Positions 45,827 through 54,866 of a stretch of 64,000 bases of DNA are shown one piece after another; the first letter of the stretch is position 1; each line of letters begins with the position of its first letter. This DNA is from an uncultured Bacteroidota bacterium (GTDB lineage Bacteria; Bacteroidota; Bacteroidia; Flavobacteriales; Flavobacteriaceae): positions 1 through 64,000 of the forward strand of contig CACCAP010000003.1 of the NCBI GenBank assembly GCA_902544085.1. Direction: 5' to 3'. The notes beneath the pieces are model-generated. The model made no database searches. It saw only the letters and a list, made by a program, of their open reading frames with translations, and was not told the origin of the DNA. Both the position numbers and the translations under genes were made by a program.

Positions 45827-46573
45827 TTAAAAAAACTGTTTTATTTTTAAAATGTTCTTTAATAAAATTGTAAACCCCCCCCCCACATTATTTGACCTAA
45901 CTGCCCTATAATCCTCCAAAGTTTTTTGAATAATGTTTTTGATGCTTTTATTGGAAGCTCCACCTAAGCGCATTCTGGTAATGCATTTTGGTAGATAACC
46001 AAATTTAAGTGCTTTATTTTTTAGTATGCGCAACATAAAATCATAATCTGCAGAAATTTTATATGATGTATCAAATTCTCCATACTTTTTGTAAACATGT
46101 TTCTTTAAAAATAATGTTGGGTGAGCAGGCATCCATCCCCTTTTCAAAAGTTTTGGATGAAATTTACACCCCTTCCATAGTCTAATGACTTTATCAGTGT
46201 CCCCTTTCTTTACATATTGTAAATCACCATAAACCCCGTCATATTTGTTATCCTTAAAACATCCAACAATATCAAAAACGGAATAACAATCATAAAAAAG
46301 ATCGTCAGAATGTAAGAAACCAATAATATCCCCAGAAGCATATTTTACACCCTTATTAAGTGCATCATAAAGTCCGTTATCAAGCTCTGATATTATTTGA
46401 ATGTTTTTATTTTTCAACTTATATCTATCAATAATATTTAACGTTGAATCACTTGAATTATTATCGATAATAATAAATTCTATATTTAAATAAACTTGTG
46501 CTAATATAGATTTAATGCAATCCTCAATTGTTTTTTCACTATTATTTGTTGCTGTTATTATAGATACTTTCAT
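45827..46573 (-). CDS. GT2-family glycosyltransferase with a G10 tract near the 3' end
   Basis: This 248-residue inverting transferase of the GT-A fold adds a sugar from a nucleotide donor. The N terminus VSIITATNNSEKTIEDCIKSILAQ and the DxD-like GFLHSDDLFYD are typical. Ten consecutive G (C at 45875-45884 on the given strand) encode Gly-Gly-Gly about 18 residues before the stop. In the present length the tail ends KNILKIKQFF, similar in character to other members. Loss of one G would end the protein five codons later, and a gain would extend it by a different 27-residue tail. It overlaps the preceding carbamoyltransferase fragment by 32 bp. Confidence 0.88.
   Translation of the reverse strand: MKVSIITATNNSEKTIEDCIKSILAQVYLNIEFIIIDNNSSDSTLNIIDRYKLKNKNIQIISELDNGLYDALNKGVKYASGDIIGFLHSDDLFYDCYSVFDIVGCFKDNKYDGVYGDLQYVKKGDTDKVIRLWKGCKFHPKLLKRGWMPAHPTLFLKKHVYKKYGEFDTSYKISADYDFMLRILKNKALKFGYLPKCITRMRLGGASNKSIKNIIQKTLEDYRAVRSNNVGGGFTILLKNILKIKQFF
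45875..45884 (-). repeat. G10 homopolymer (C10 on the given strand) inside the GT2 gene
   Basis: A run of ten G/C bases in a stretch that is otherwise mostly A/T. It is the longest G/C run I noticed in the window and sits in frame in a surface-polysaccharide gene, so it is a candidate slipped-strand phase-variation site. Confidence 0.8.
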
Positions 46574-47192
46574 TTTTTTCTAAAATATAATTTCCTAAAA
46601 CTAACATATCCATATCTGTTCTTAGGTAGCAATTTATTGCTTCTTCTGGAATATTAACCACTGGCTCATTTTCATTAAAAGAGGTGTTGATTAAGATTGG
46701 AATACCTGTAATCTTATAAAATTCCTTTATCAATCTATAGTATCTTGGTCTTAAAGCTTTTTTAACTGATTGAAGTCTACCACTACCATCAACATGGGTA
46801 ACCGCTGGAATCAATTTCTGTTTTTCTTTTCTAATCGGAAGAACTCTCTCCATAAAGGGAGTAAATTGGTAGTTTTCAAAATATTCTTCTCCGTACTCTT
46901 CAATTATACTTGGAGCAAATGGTCTGAACGACTCTCTTTTTTTAATTTTTTCATTTAAAAGTTGTTGCGCTTTTGAGTTTCTTGGATCTGCTAATATAGA
47001 ACGACTACCCAATGCCCTTGGTCCGAACTCGGCTTTTCCATCAAAAAATCCAATTACATTATTATTGGAGATTGATTTTGCAACATACTTAAAAAGTGTG
47101 TCATCTTCTAAATATTTAAATGCTATACCTTTTGTTTCAATAATTTCTTTAATTTTTTTCGTTAGAAAAAGAAATTCCAAGATTAGCATCAT
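46542..47192 (-). pseudogene. Carbamoyltransferase, C-terminal fragment (frameshifted from the upstream gene)
   Basis: This 216-codon frame holds the C-terminal NodU/CmcH domain, including GFFDGKAEFGPRALGSRSILADPR and PILINTSFNENEPVV. It is in a different frame from the 47149-48282 fragment, with a 44-bp overlap. Its apparent start MMLILEFLF is only the shifted reading of the upstream gene. Removing one base from the A7 run at 47153-47159 would join both parts into one protein of about 579 residues, the normal size of the family. It is inactive unless slippage restores the frame. Confidence 0.8.
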
Positions 47193-48282
47193 ATAGAGGT
47201 TCTGTTCTTTTCTTTCCTAAGTTATGGAAATAGTGATATTGTGAAGCACCCATTGAGATACCAGCATCATGCCCCGCGCTAGGTATGTATATTTCTTTAA
47301 TCGGAGTATTATTCAAAATTTTACCATTAGCAACGCTGTTTTGCGCTACACCTCCAGCTATACATAAATTAGAAGAACCTGTTTGTTTAAAAGTTCTTTT
47401 AATAATTTCAAAAATTATTTCTTCAGTTCTCTTTTGTAGGCTTGAAGCTATATTTTTGTGCCTTTGATTAATTTCTTCATTTTTTAACCTTTTAACTCCA
47501 AATAACTTCTCAAAATTAATCCCATCAAATAACTGACTTACGTTAGGGTTGTTATTACTGTATGATACAGCGCCACTATTCAAGTTAAAGAAACTTGGAT
47601 TCCATTCCAAAATATTTTTATCTCCACTCCAAATTAAAGATCTCATTTCATTTAGGTAGGTAGGGGATCCATAGGGTGATAATCCCATAACTTTATATTC
47701 ATCACCATAATATGGAAAACCTAAAAATTGTGTAAAAGCAGTGTAGAAAAGACCCAAACTTATAGGAAAATCTTGTGATTCTAAAACTTCAATTTTATTA
47801 CCGTATCCTTTTCCAATCATGATAGTAGAAAAATCACCAGAGCCATCAATTGAAATTATTGAAGCCTTGTTGAACGGACTAGAGAAAAATGCTGATGCTA
47901 AATGTGCTCTATGGTGTTCAATAAACTCTATTTTAGGACAGAATCCAAAATGGTTTTTAATATTATCCTCCAGAGAATTTAAATCGGAATGATTGGCAAA
48001 TCTTTGTTTTAGCATAGATATCGCTGGCTTAATATTTTTTGCCATATACTTAATTTTATTAAAAATTTTAGCTTTAGGATCTCTTCCAATACAAATACTA
48101 GAAATATCGCTCATTTTTAGACCTTGAGAACTCAAACAAAATTCTATAGATTTTATCGGCAAGCCTGCCCAATGTTTCTGCCTAGTAAACCTCTCTTCTT
48201 CTGTAGCACAAGCAACTTTTCCTTTAACTAATAATGCCGCAGAACTATCAGCATGATAAGCATTAATTCCTAAAATATTCAT
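47149..48282 (-). CDS. Carbamoyltransferase (NodU/CmcH family), N-terminal fragment
   Basis: The 377-codon frame starts MNILGINAYHADSSAALL, the typical N terminus of O-carbamoyltransferases, and carries the HHRAHLASAF motif with FIEHH, and GGVAQNSVANGKIL. These enzymes carbamoylate sugar hydroxyls using carbamoyl phosphate and ATP. The frame ends prematurely in ISFSNEKN just where the family continues. Deleting one A in the A7 run on the coding strand gives NEKIKEII and an uninterrupted C-terminal domain. It could be a pseudogene, a phase-off state, or a sequence error. Its ATG overlaps the preceding small frame (ATGA). Confidence 0.8.
   Translation of the reverse strand: MNILGINAYHADSSAALLVKGKVACATEEERFTRQKHWAGLPIKSIEFCLSSQGLKMSDISSICIGRDPKAKIFNKIKYMAKNIKPAISMLKQRFANHSDLNSLEDNIKNHFGFCPKIEFIEHHRAHLASAFFSSPFNKASIISIDGSGDFSTIMIGKGYGNKIEVLESQDFPISLGLFYTAFTQFLGFPYYGDEYKVMGLSPYGSPTYLNEMRSLIWSGDKNILEWNPSFFNLNSGAVSYSNNNPNVSQLFDGINFEKLFGVKRLKNEEINQRHKNIASSLQKRTEEIIFEIIKRTFKQTGSSNLCIAGGVAQNSVANGKILNNTPIKEIYIPSAGHDAGISMGASQYHYFHNLGKKRTEPLYDANLGISFSNEKN
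47153..47159 (-). repeat. A7 run (T7 on the given strand) at the carbamoyltransferase frameshift
   Basis: The coding-strand sequence GAAAAAAATTAAAG contains seven A where six would keep the frame. It sits precisely at the junction of the two carbamoyltransferase fragments. Confidence 0.75.
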
Positions 48283-48482
48283 AATTTAATTTTATTAGTA
48301 TAATCACAATGTAATTTCATTATGATATGTTCAATTATTAAATGAAAATCTAAAAATAATTTGATATGATAACTAGTCGCCAAGATATGATTAGTTACTG
48401 TTAAATTAGATTTTCCTTCATAAAATTCTAAAATACCAAAAGATCTATTCCTTACTGCGAAAAGTAGTATTTTATTTTTCAT
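48279..48482 (-). CDS. Small protein of unknown function between GT and carbamoyltransferase genes
   Basis: The 67-residue frame has an ATG start 8 bp after the stop of the preceding glycosyltransferase and overlaps the next gene by 4 bp (ATGA), which is the spacing of a translated operon member. The protein (MKNKILLFAVRNRSFGILEFYEG...) matches no family I know; a hydrophobic middle could be a weak membrane segment. It may also be the start of a larger gene lost by deletion. Confidence 0.42.
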   Translation of the reverse strand: MKNKILLFAVRNRSFGILEFYEGKSNLTVTNHILATSYHIKLFLDFHLIIEHIIMKLHCDYTNKIKL

Positions 48483-48490
48483 TGAATAAA

Positions 48491-49603
48491 CTATTTATTT
48501 TTCAATTTATTAAAAATCTCGATGTATTTTTTTGCTCTAGACTCAGAGGTCTCCATCGAATTAAGTCTTTTGATTCCTTTTTTTGTAAGTGAATTGTATA
48601 ATTTTTTATTAAGAATTATTTCTTCAATAGTGTCAGCAATATTTTGTGGATCAGTGGGATCAAAAAATAAAGCTGCATCATTGCAAACATCTTTTGCAAA
48701 GTCTAAGTCAGATGTTAAAATTGGTTTTTTCATTTTCATTGATTCAGGATATGAGGCGGAAAAGGTCTCAATTAATGTTGGCAAAAAAAGAGCATCTGAT
48801 GAAGCATATGCAGCTGGACAATCTACTGTATTTAATACTCCCAAATTTTTTACAAACCTATTTTTTTTAAATAATTTCTCAAAACTAATTTTGTCCATTG
48901 TCAAGTTGAAACAGAAATCAAGATTTTTAGCAGCTAAAAGAGGAGTAACTTCATTTATTATTGATAGATTTTTATGTGGGTAAGGCGTACAGATTGTAAT
49001 TAAATTAAAAGTTTGTGAAGTTTTTTTAAAATTAAATTTTTTTTCAAAAAAGTGACTAAATGTATTACCAACTACATAAATTTCATATTCTTTAAAATTT
49101 AAATATTTTATAATTTTTTTCTTAGCATCATTGGTCTCAACAATTACAAAATCCGTACTGTATTTTAAAACAGAATTTTTTACAAACGATAAAAATTTTC
49201 TTTTAATTTTTTTAAAATATGTTAATTTATTGAATGCTATTGATTTTGGATTGTAACACCAACCGTCAGCAAATCCTGTAATATGTGTACATTTTGGCCT
49301 CCAATAGGACGGTCCAAAAATTGTAAAAACTAAATCAGGATTATGAATAGATTCAATTTTTTTTAAACCTCCTCTTATTTTTAAAAAATTAATAAACTTA
49401 TTTCTGTGTTTTGAAAGAACATAGAAAGTAAAATTTGAATTAAAATTACTTTGGTTTATTGTTTTATTAAGTTCCTCTGAAAGTACAACAACAAAACTTA
49501 TGAAATCATACGAATTGAGTTCATATAAAACTGATTCTGCTACTTGTTTTCCTCCGCCTTTTTCAATAATTGAAGCGTTAATAATTATTTTCATTACCGA
49601 CAT
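48491..49603 (-). CDS. GT4-like glycosyltransferase (GT-B fold)
   Basis: This 370-residue retaining-type transferase has an N-terminal nucleotide-sugar-independent domain (INASIIEKGGGKQVAESVL) and a GT-B C-terminal domain with YPHKNLSIINEV and the donor-binding EX7E-type region FLPTLIETFSASYPESMKMKKPILTSD (in parts). The start may also be the ATG at 49594. It overlaps the upstream transferase gene by 26 bp. Donor and acceptor are unknown; it should add one sugar to the lipid-linked repeat unit. Confidence 0.85.
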   Translation of the reverse strand: MSVMKIIINASIIEKGGGKQVAESVLYELNSYDFISFVVVLSEELNKTINQSNFNSNFTFYVLSKHRNKFINFLKIRGGLKKIESIHNPDLVFTIFGPSYWRPKCTHITGFADGWCYNPKSIAFNKLTYFKKIKRKFLSFVKNSVLKYSTDFVIVETNDAKKKIIKYLNFKEYEIYVVGNTFSHFFEKKFNFKKTSQTFNLITICTPYPHKNLSIINEVTPLLAAKNLDFCFNLTMDKISFEKLFKKNRFVKNLGVLNTVDCPAAYASSDALFLPTLIETFSASYPESMKMKKPILTSDLDFAKDVCNDAALFFDPTDPQNIADTIEEIILNKKLYNSLTKKGIKRLNSMETSESRAKKYIEIFNKLKNK

Positions 49604-50642
49604 TCTGTTTCAAAGCTGACATAAAGCTGGCTGCAACAATTCTAGGTGTAATAACTTTCGATCTTTCCAAAGCGTTATTAGACATTCTGATAAGTTCAGC
49701 ATCTGTCATATTTAAAATATTTTTAATTTTAATTTTTAGATCTTCAATATTATTAGATTTGAATGAATAACCTGTATAATTTGGCACAATAAATACAGCT
49801 CCGGCTCCACAAACGTCTGAGGCTAAGACTGGAAGTCCTGCAGACATAGCTTCATGAATTACTAGTGCCCATGGCTCTTTTAAGCTAGGTAAAATTAAAA
49901 AACCATATTTTTGAATTTCATTAATTAAATCGCTGGGTTGTATGAAATCTTTGAGAATTACATCTGCACTTTTTTCTATTTCTTTTTTTAATGAGCCATT
50001 ACCCATAAATGTCAGTGTCCATCCTTTTTTATCAACTATACTTTCCCAAGCTTGAAGCAAACAACTAATCCCTTTTATTTCTTCAAATCGTCCTAAAAAT
50101 AAAAAGTTCTTTGAATATTTTCTATCACTAGTTTTTTTTATTTTGTCACTAAAAGCATCGACATCAGCTGTATAAAGATTGAAGATAATTTCATCATTAG
50201 CAAATCCTAATTTTTTAGCATATTCATATTGGAAAGGGCCTGAGACCCAAATATGGGTAAAACATTTTTTATATGTATACTTAAAAATCACCGAGGCTAT
50301 ATTTTTTTTTAAAGTATTTTCCCATTGAGTATCCGAACCTACAACTATAGGAATGTTTTTCTTTTTAAATTTTGCAGCTATTTTTAAATATTTTTTATCC
50401 ATCCAACCAGAAACGAAAATAATATTTGGGTTAATCTTCTCAACCAATTTATTCATACTTGAATAATTTAAACCAGACCTTTTATAGTATGTAATGTTTT
50501 GAATAATGGGTGGTATATATGGCGTTAATTTTTTATGATCCCAATGAACTACATGAACATCTGCGTCATATTTTGATACGTATTCTTTTAAAACAGGTAT
50601 TTGATAACCCATTAATTCAGCATATAAGTATAATATTGTCAT
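49578..50642 (-). CDS. GT4-family glycosyltransferase
   Basis: This 354-residue GT-B transferase shows the family core FLGRFEEIKGISCLLQAWE and the donor-site block EPWALVIHEAMSAGLPVLASD with the two conserved Glu positions (E-x7-E). It overlaps the preceding gene by 4 bp (ATGA) and the next by 26 bp, so the three transferases are translated together. Sugar specificity cannot be told from sequence. Confidence 0.9.
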   Translation of the reverse strand: MTILYLYAELMGYQIPVLKEYVSKYDADVHVVHWDHKKLTPYIPPIIQNITYYKRSGLNYSSMNKLVEKINPNIIFVSGWMDKKYLKIAAKFKKKNIPIVVGSDTQWENTLKKNIASVIFKYTYKKCFTHIWVSGPFQYEYAKKLGFANDEIIFNLYTADVDAFSDKIKKTSDRKYSKNFLFLGRFEEIKGISCLLQAWESIVDKKGWTLTFMGNGSLKKEIEKSADVILKDFIQPSDLINEIQKYGFLILPSLKEPWALVIHEAMSAGLPVLASDVCGAGAVFIVPNYTGYSFKSNNIEDLKIKIKNILNMTDAELIRMSNNALERSKVITPRIVAASFMSALKQNVGNENNY

Positions 50643-51670
50643 TTTTTTTCTGAATATATTTTTAATATTTCTTTTGCTCTGCTTTCAGCGCTGTGGTTGT
50701 CTTTTAAAAGTCTTTCATAACCAGCATTCCCAATTGCTTTAATTTTGGATGGGTTATCTAGAAGATGTTTACATTTAATTATTAAATCTTTTTTAGTTTT
50801 AAAATAAACTGCTTCTTTGTTTTCTTCAAACATACTATTTAAATCTTCTGAATATTCACTTAGCATTAATGTTTTAGTAGCTGGAATTTCAAAACATCTT
50901 CTTGTATAGGTGTCACTATTTATTTTTGATAAAAATACCAATGCAATTTTAGCTTTATTTATAGTAATATTATATTTTTCTCCCGTTTGTTTTTCTTTTA
51001 TTACATGCTTTATTTCTTTATAAAGAGGTGCTTTTTTCCATAATGCACCACCAAAAACTGTTACATTTAAACCTGTTTCGATCAATGCTTTAATATATTC
51101 ATCTCTTCCATCATTTTCGAAATGTCCTATAAAAATTATATCCATTGTTTTTTTAATGTTCAGTGGATAATTATTTTCTTTTATGTAATAGGATTTTAAA
51201 ACACTTAAATTTTCTATACCTCTTTTCTTAAATTCTATTAAATTTTTAGTTCTGTAAACAAAATTGTGGTCACAAAAATTGGTACTCTCTATATAATTAT
51301 TCCAATATGCTTTTGATGGAACTCCACTAAAAGGGTCATCATTATTATACGAAAAAATAACACAATTTAAATTTTTAATTTTACATATTGTTTTTGCTTT
51401 AATTTCTATTGCCCTGTAAAGAAATAAAATATCTATTTCATCATTTTCCATAATATCCAATAGCTTATTATTAATCTTTTTTATTTTTGGACCTTTTACA
51501 AACCTTGTCTGAACTCTTTCAAACAACTTCAAAGTTGTGCTAGTTCCAGTATAATTAAATTGATCTAAATCAAATGATTGTACGTTTTCACCCAAATTTT
51601 TAAATGCATTAAGAAGTGCATTTGAGTATATCTCATACTTAAAACTACCTACTATTAGTATCTTAATCAT
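50639..51670 (-). CDS. CgeB-like glycosyltransferase (Glyco_trans_1_2 type)
   Basis: This 343-residue protein has MIKILIVGSFKYEIYSNALLNAF at its N terminus and a C-terminal domain with FIGHFENDGRDEYIKAL, TRRCFEIPATKTLMLSEYS and NAGYERLLKDNHSAESRAKEIL, the layout of CgeB/DUF3880-type transferases. It lies 57 bp after the Wzy-like gene and overlaps the next transferase by 4 bp. Confidence 0.83.
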   Translation of the reverse strand: MIKILIVGSFKYEIYSNALLNAFKNLGENVQSFDLDQFNYTGTSTTLKLFERVQTRFVKGPKIKKINNKLLDIMENDEIDILFLYRAIEIKAKTICKIKNLNCVIFSYNNDDPFSGVPSKAYWNNYIESTNFCDHNFVYRTKNLIEFKKRGIENLSVLKSYYIKENNYPLNIKKTMDIIFIGHFENDGRDEYIKALIETGLNVTVFGGALWKKAPLYKEIKHVIKEKQTGEKYNITINKAKIALVFLSKINSDTYTRRCFEIPATKTLMLSEYSEDLNSMFEENKEAVYFKTKKDLIIKCKHLLDNPSKIKAIGNAGYERLLKDNHSAESRAKEILKIYSEKK

Positions 51671-51727
51671 TTAATCTTGTCATAATTTTTTAGTTTGACT
51701 GTTAAATTTATCAGGACCAATAAGTTT

Positions 51728-53023
51728 CTATTTTATTGGTGAGACTTTTTTGTTCTTTTTCAATTTAACTTTTATCTTATAAAATAAATACATAATTATA
51801 AATAAATAAAAAGAGGACTTTATAAAAGTAATATGATTATAAAGTAACCACCTTGGAGCTGTAATTAACATCAAAATACCCAGTGCATTGTACATATAAT
51901 TTTGAGACTTATGCATCTTTCTAAAAATATACACATAGATGAATGAACCCACAACAACAAAAGGTAAACCACCAATAAAATAAAAATATGCACTTGGTAA
52001 GCCACCACCACCTGCCATTGAAATACTTTGCGAAAACAGAGATATATCTGCCTTTTCATTTAAAAATGAATATGGAAAAATATAGGAAAAAAAATGTTGA
52101 GTTACCATTTCGAGTCTCAGGCTTTGAGAAATTAAATTATCATTAATGATGCCCTGCATAACAGAGGAACTATAGATAACTTCAGAAAAAGTAGATGTAG
52201 CTCCTTGAAAAAAACCTAACTCAAAAATACTTATATCAGAAATAGCAGTAATAATTAATTCAAGGCTTAAACCTGTACTTCTAATACTACCTATTACTTG
52301 AAAACCAATTATTGTTATAAAACTAATGAGTAAATTTTTAACGGATTTAAAATTAATTTTTAAAAATATGGAATATGCAAATAAGACTTGTAATGCTTCA
52401 ACTCTTCCACCGTATAAAACATTTTTAAGTATAAATAAAATATTAAGTAAGTGAATGTATTTATTAGGCTTGTATATAAATAATGTAATGACTAAAAAAA
52501 TTAAATAATACTCGTTAATAGAGAAGCCTAAAAAACCAGAAAAACCTGTTGTGTTTATTTGTCCGTAATTAGAAGTTAAAATTGTTTCACCTGTTTTCCC
52601 GAATAATAAAATAAATATTTGAATAATAACACATAATTTTAGGTAGACATCCCTTTTTTTATAATGATTAAGTATGTGGTTTAAATTTATATTTAAACCA
52701 TCAATACGAGCAAGAAAAATGATTAAGAAAAGTAGGTAACAAAAAAAAACATTATCATAATATAAACCACCATAATATTGATTATAAAAAGTAGTTTTGA
52801 TTTGAATTGCCTCTAATAAAAATGGGGTTATTGATGTAAAAGAAAATAAAGCAAATAACAGAACTGGGCCTTGGTTTCTAACAAAAAAAATTACATAAAG
52901 AATAATTAAAAAAAATAATGAATATTCTGTACTATAAGTAAAAGAAAACAAAGAAGCTAAACCTAGGAGAGGAATAATTAATTTACTCATCAATGTAGGT
53001 TTAATTTTATTTTCATTAAACAT
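51728..53023 (-). CDS. wzy: Wzy-like polysaccharide polymerase
   Basis: This 431-residue protein has many hydrophobic segments (about 10-12 membrane helices), a longer hydrophilic loop toward the C-terminal third (about 270-340) and a basic lysine-rich tail. It has no strong motif, as is usual for Wzy. Its place between asnB/wzx and the transferases supports polymerase of repeat units in the periplasmic face of the inner membrane. A ligase (WaaL-like) is the main alternative. Confidence 0.75.
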   Translation of the reverse strand: MFNENKIKPTLMSKLIIPLLGLASLFSFTYSTEYSLFFLIILYVIFFVRNQGPVLLFALFSFTSITPFLLEAIQIKTTFYNQYYGGLYYDNVFFCYLLFLIIFLARIDGLNINLNHILNHYKKRDVYLKLCVIIQIFILLFGKTGETILTSNYGQINTTGFSGFLGFSINEYYLIFLVITLFIYKPNKYIHLLNILFILKNVLYGGRVEALQVLFAYSIFLKINFKSVKNLLISFITIIGFQVIGSIRSTGLSLELIITAISDISIFELGFFQGATSTFSEVIYSSSVMQGIINDNLISQSLRLEMVTQHFFSYIFPYSFLNEKADISLFSQSISMAGGGGLPSAYFYFIGGLPFVVVGSFIYVYIFRKMHKSQNYMYNALGILMLITAPRWLLYNHITFIKSSFYLFIIMYLFYKIKVKLKKNKKVSPIK

Positions 53024-53031
53024 TTTGTCTT

Positions 53032-54864
53032 CTAATAAGTTATGTTATTTTTTTTTAACCATTTATCAAGCATTAAAAGAGCAAATAATCTCTCTGAATT
53101 TGACATTCCTTTTTTTAATCCACTGAGTAATTTTAGCGCATATTTTTTATTTATCAATTCTTCAAAATTATTAATATCATTTATTAGATTATTATACCAT
53201 TTAGTCCTAAACCATTTGTCTAAAGGTATTGAAAAACCTTGTTTCCTATCAAAGTTTATATCTGATTTAATTTTTTCATTTAAAAGTAACTTTGGCAGTA
53301 ATTTCAATTTACCATCTGCAATTTTAAATTCAGATTTTACATCTTTAAATGCAAATTCTACAACAGACTTGTCTAAAAATGGAGCTCTAGTTTCTAAAGA
53401 ATATGCCATACTTGATCTATCAACCTTGAACAAAATATCATTGGGTAAGTAGTTAAGCATATCTATCTTTGTAATGTCATAAAGCAGGTCTTCAGAAACA
53501 GAAAATAAAAAATTATTTTTTAAGATATTTTTATTTTTTAATATTTTGCTAATACTATAATTATCAAATAAAGAATTGTAGACAAATTGATCCCTAATTC
53601 CTCCACTCAAACCCATTAAGAAATGTCTGCCCTTTGTGCCTGTAGGTAAATATTTAGAAATATTCGCAACAGCACTCCTTATTAAATTTGGAATATTTTC
53701 AGTTAGTCTATTGTTTAAATTAAAAATCCGTTTGTAAGTTGTATATCCACCAAACAATTCATCACCACCATCGCCACCCAAAACTACTTTAAGGTGATTG
53801 CTTGTCAATTCTGAAACTAAAAAAGAGGGAAGTAATGAACTATCAGATAATGGTTCATCAGTAAATTCTGTTATCACATCTAAAAGGCTGTATTCAATTT
53901 CATTCCCGCTTAACTCAATATGTGATGTGTCAAAGTAATTAGCTACAGTTTTTGCATACTTTGCCTCGTTAAATTTACTATATCCTCCTAGAGAAATATG
54001 GAATGTTTTTATTTGTTTATCTGAAATCTCCGAGGCGTAGGCTGTAACTAATGAGCTATCAATACCTCCACTTAATAATACTCCAACAGGAACATCAGAT
54101 ATTAATTGATTTTTTACAGATTGCTTTAATAATCCATCAAATTTCTGGACTAGTTCATTTTTTTCTAAATTATTTCTTTGATATGATGGAATACTCCAAT
54201 ATTTATTAATTATTAATTTATTTTTTTTAATTGAATAGATTAAATAGTGGGCAGGTAAAAGTTTTTTGACATTATTAATAAGTGTTCTATCTTCTCTTAC
54301 ATAACCATAAGCAAGATAATCTTGTAAACTTTTATAATCTAAACGCCTATCTAATTTTTCATCAAGAAATAGTTGATTCAATTGTGATGAAAAACTAATT
54401 CCATCAGATTTTTTCCAGTAGTAAAGAGGTTTTTCACCAATTCTATCTCTGGCTAATACCAACTCTTCCTTTTCAGTATCATAAATTGCAATTGCAAACA
54501 TTCCCTCTAAATGTTCTAAAAAGCTTATGCCGTAATAAATAAAAGATTTTAAGACAACTTCGGTGTCAGAACCAGAGTTAAATGTGAAACCAAACTTTAA
54601 AAGTTTCTGTTTTATTATTTTAAAATTATAAATTTCACCATTGAAAATAATTACATATCTGCCATCATCTGATTTCATTGGCATAGTACCATTAGTTGAT
54701 AAATCTTGTATTGATAATCTTTTACTACCTAAAAAAACGGTATGATTAGAATTGTGCCAAATTCCTGTGCTATCTGGACCTCTATGATGAATAACTTCTA
54801 GTTGTTTTTGAAAAATAGATTTATTAATTCCTTTGCTATTGATATCACCTAATATTCCACACAT
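53032..54864 (-). CDS. asnB: AsnB-like glutamine amidotransferase/asparagine synthase
   Basis: This 610-residue protein has the class II glutaminase domain starting MCGILGD (Cys2 nucleophile, HHRGPDSTG, FNGEIYNF) and the synthetase domain with PP-loop LLSGGIDSSLVTAYA and GGDGGDELFGGY. Members encoded inside polysaccharide loci may amidate uronic-acid carboxylates rather than make free asparagine; with UDP-glucuronate genes in the same operon that role is plausible here (inference). It is 2 bp after wzx and 8 bp before wzy. Confidence 0.93.
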   Translation of the reverse strand: MCGILGDINSKGINKSIFQKQLEVIHHRGPDSTGIWHNSNHTVFLGSKRLSIQDLSTNGTMPMKSDDGRYVIIFNGEIYNFKIIKQKLLKFGFTFNSGSDTEVVLKSFIYYGISFLEHLEGMFAIAIYDTEKEELVLARDRIGEKPLYYWKKSDGISFSSQLNQLFLDEKLDRRLDYKSLQDYLAYGYVREDRTLINNVKKLLPAHYLIYSIKKNKLIINKYWSIPSYQRNNLEKNELVQKFDGLLKQSVKNQLISDVPVGVLLSGGIDSSLVTAYASEISDKQIKTFHISLGGYSKFNEAKYAKTVANYFDTSHIELSGNEIEYSLLDVITEFTDEPLSDSSLLPSFLVSELTSNHLKVVLGGDGGDELFGGYTTYKRIFNLNNRLTENIPNLIRSAVANISKYLPTGTKGRHFLMGLSGGIRDQFVYNSLFDNYSISKILKNKNILKNNFLFSVSEDLLYDITKIDMLNYLPNDILFKVDRSSMAYSLETRAPFLDKSVVEFAFKDVKSEFKIADGKLKLLPKLLLNEKIKSDINFDRKQGFSIPLDKWFRTKWYNNLINDINNFEELINKKYALKLLSGLKKGMSNSERLFALLMLDKWLKKNNITY

Positions 54865-54866
54865 AA

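Noticed and set aside
48522-48983. 153-codon plus-strand frame opposite a glycosyltransferase
   Set aside because: Lies entirely within the well-supported transferase gene on the other strand; no family match.
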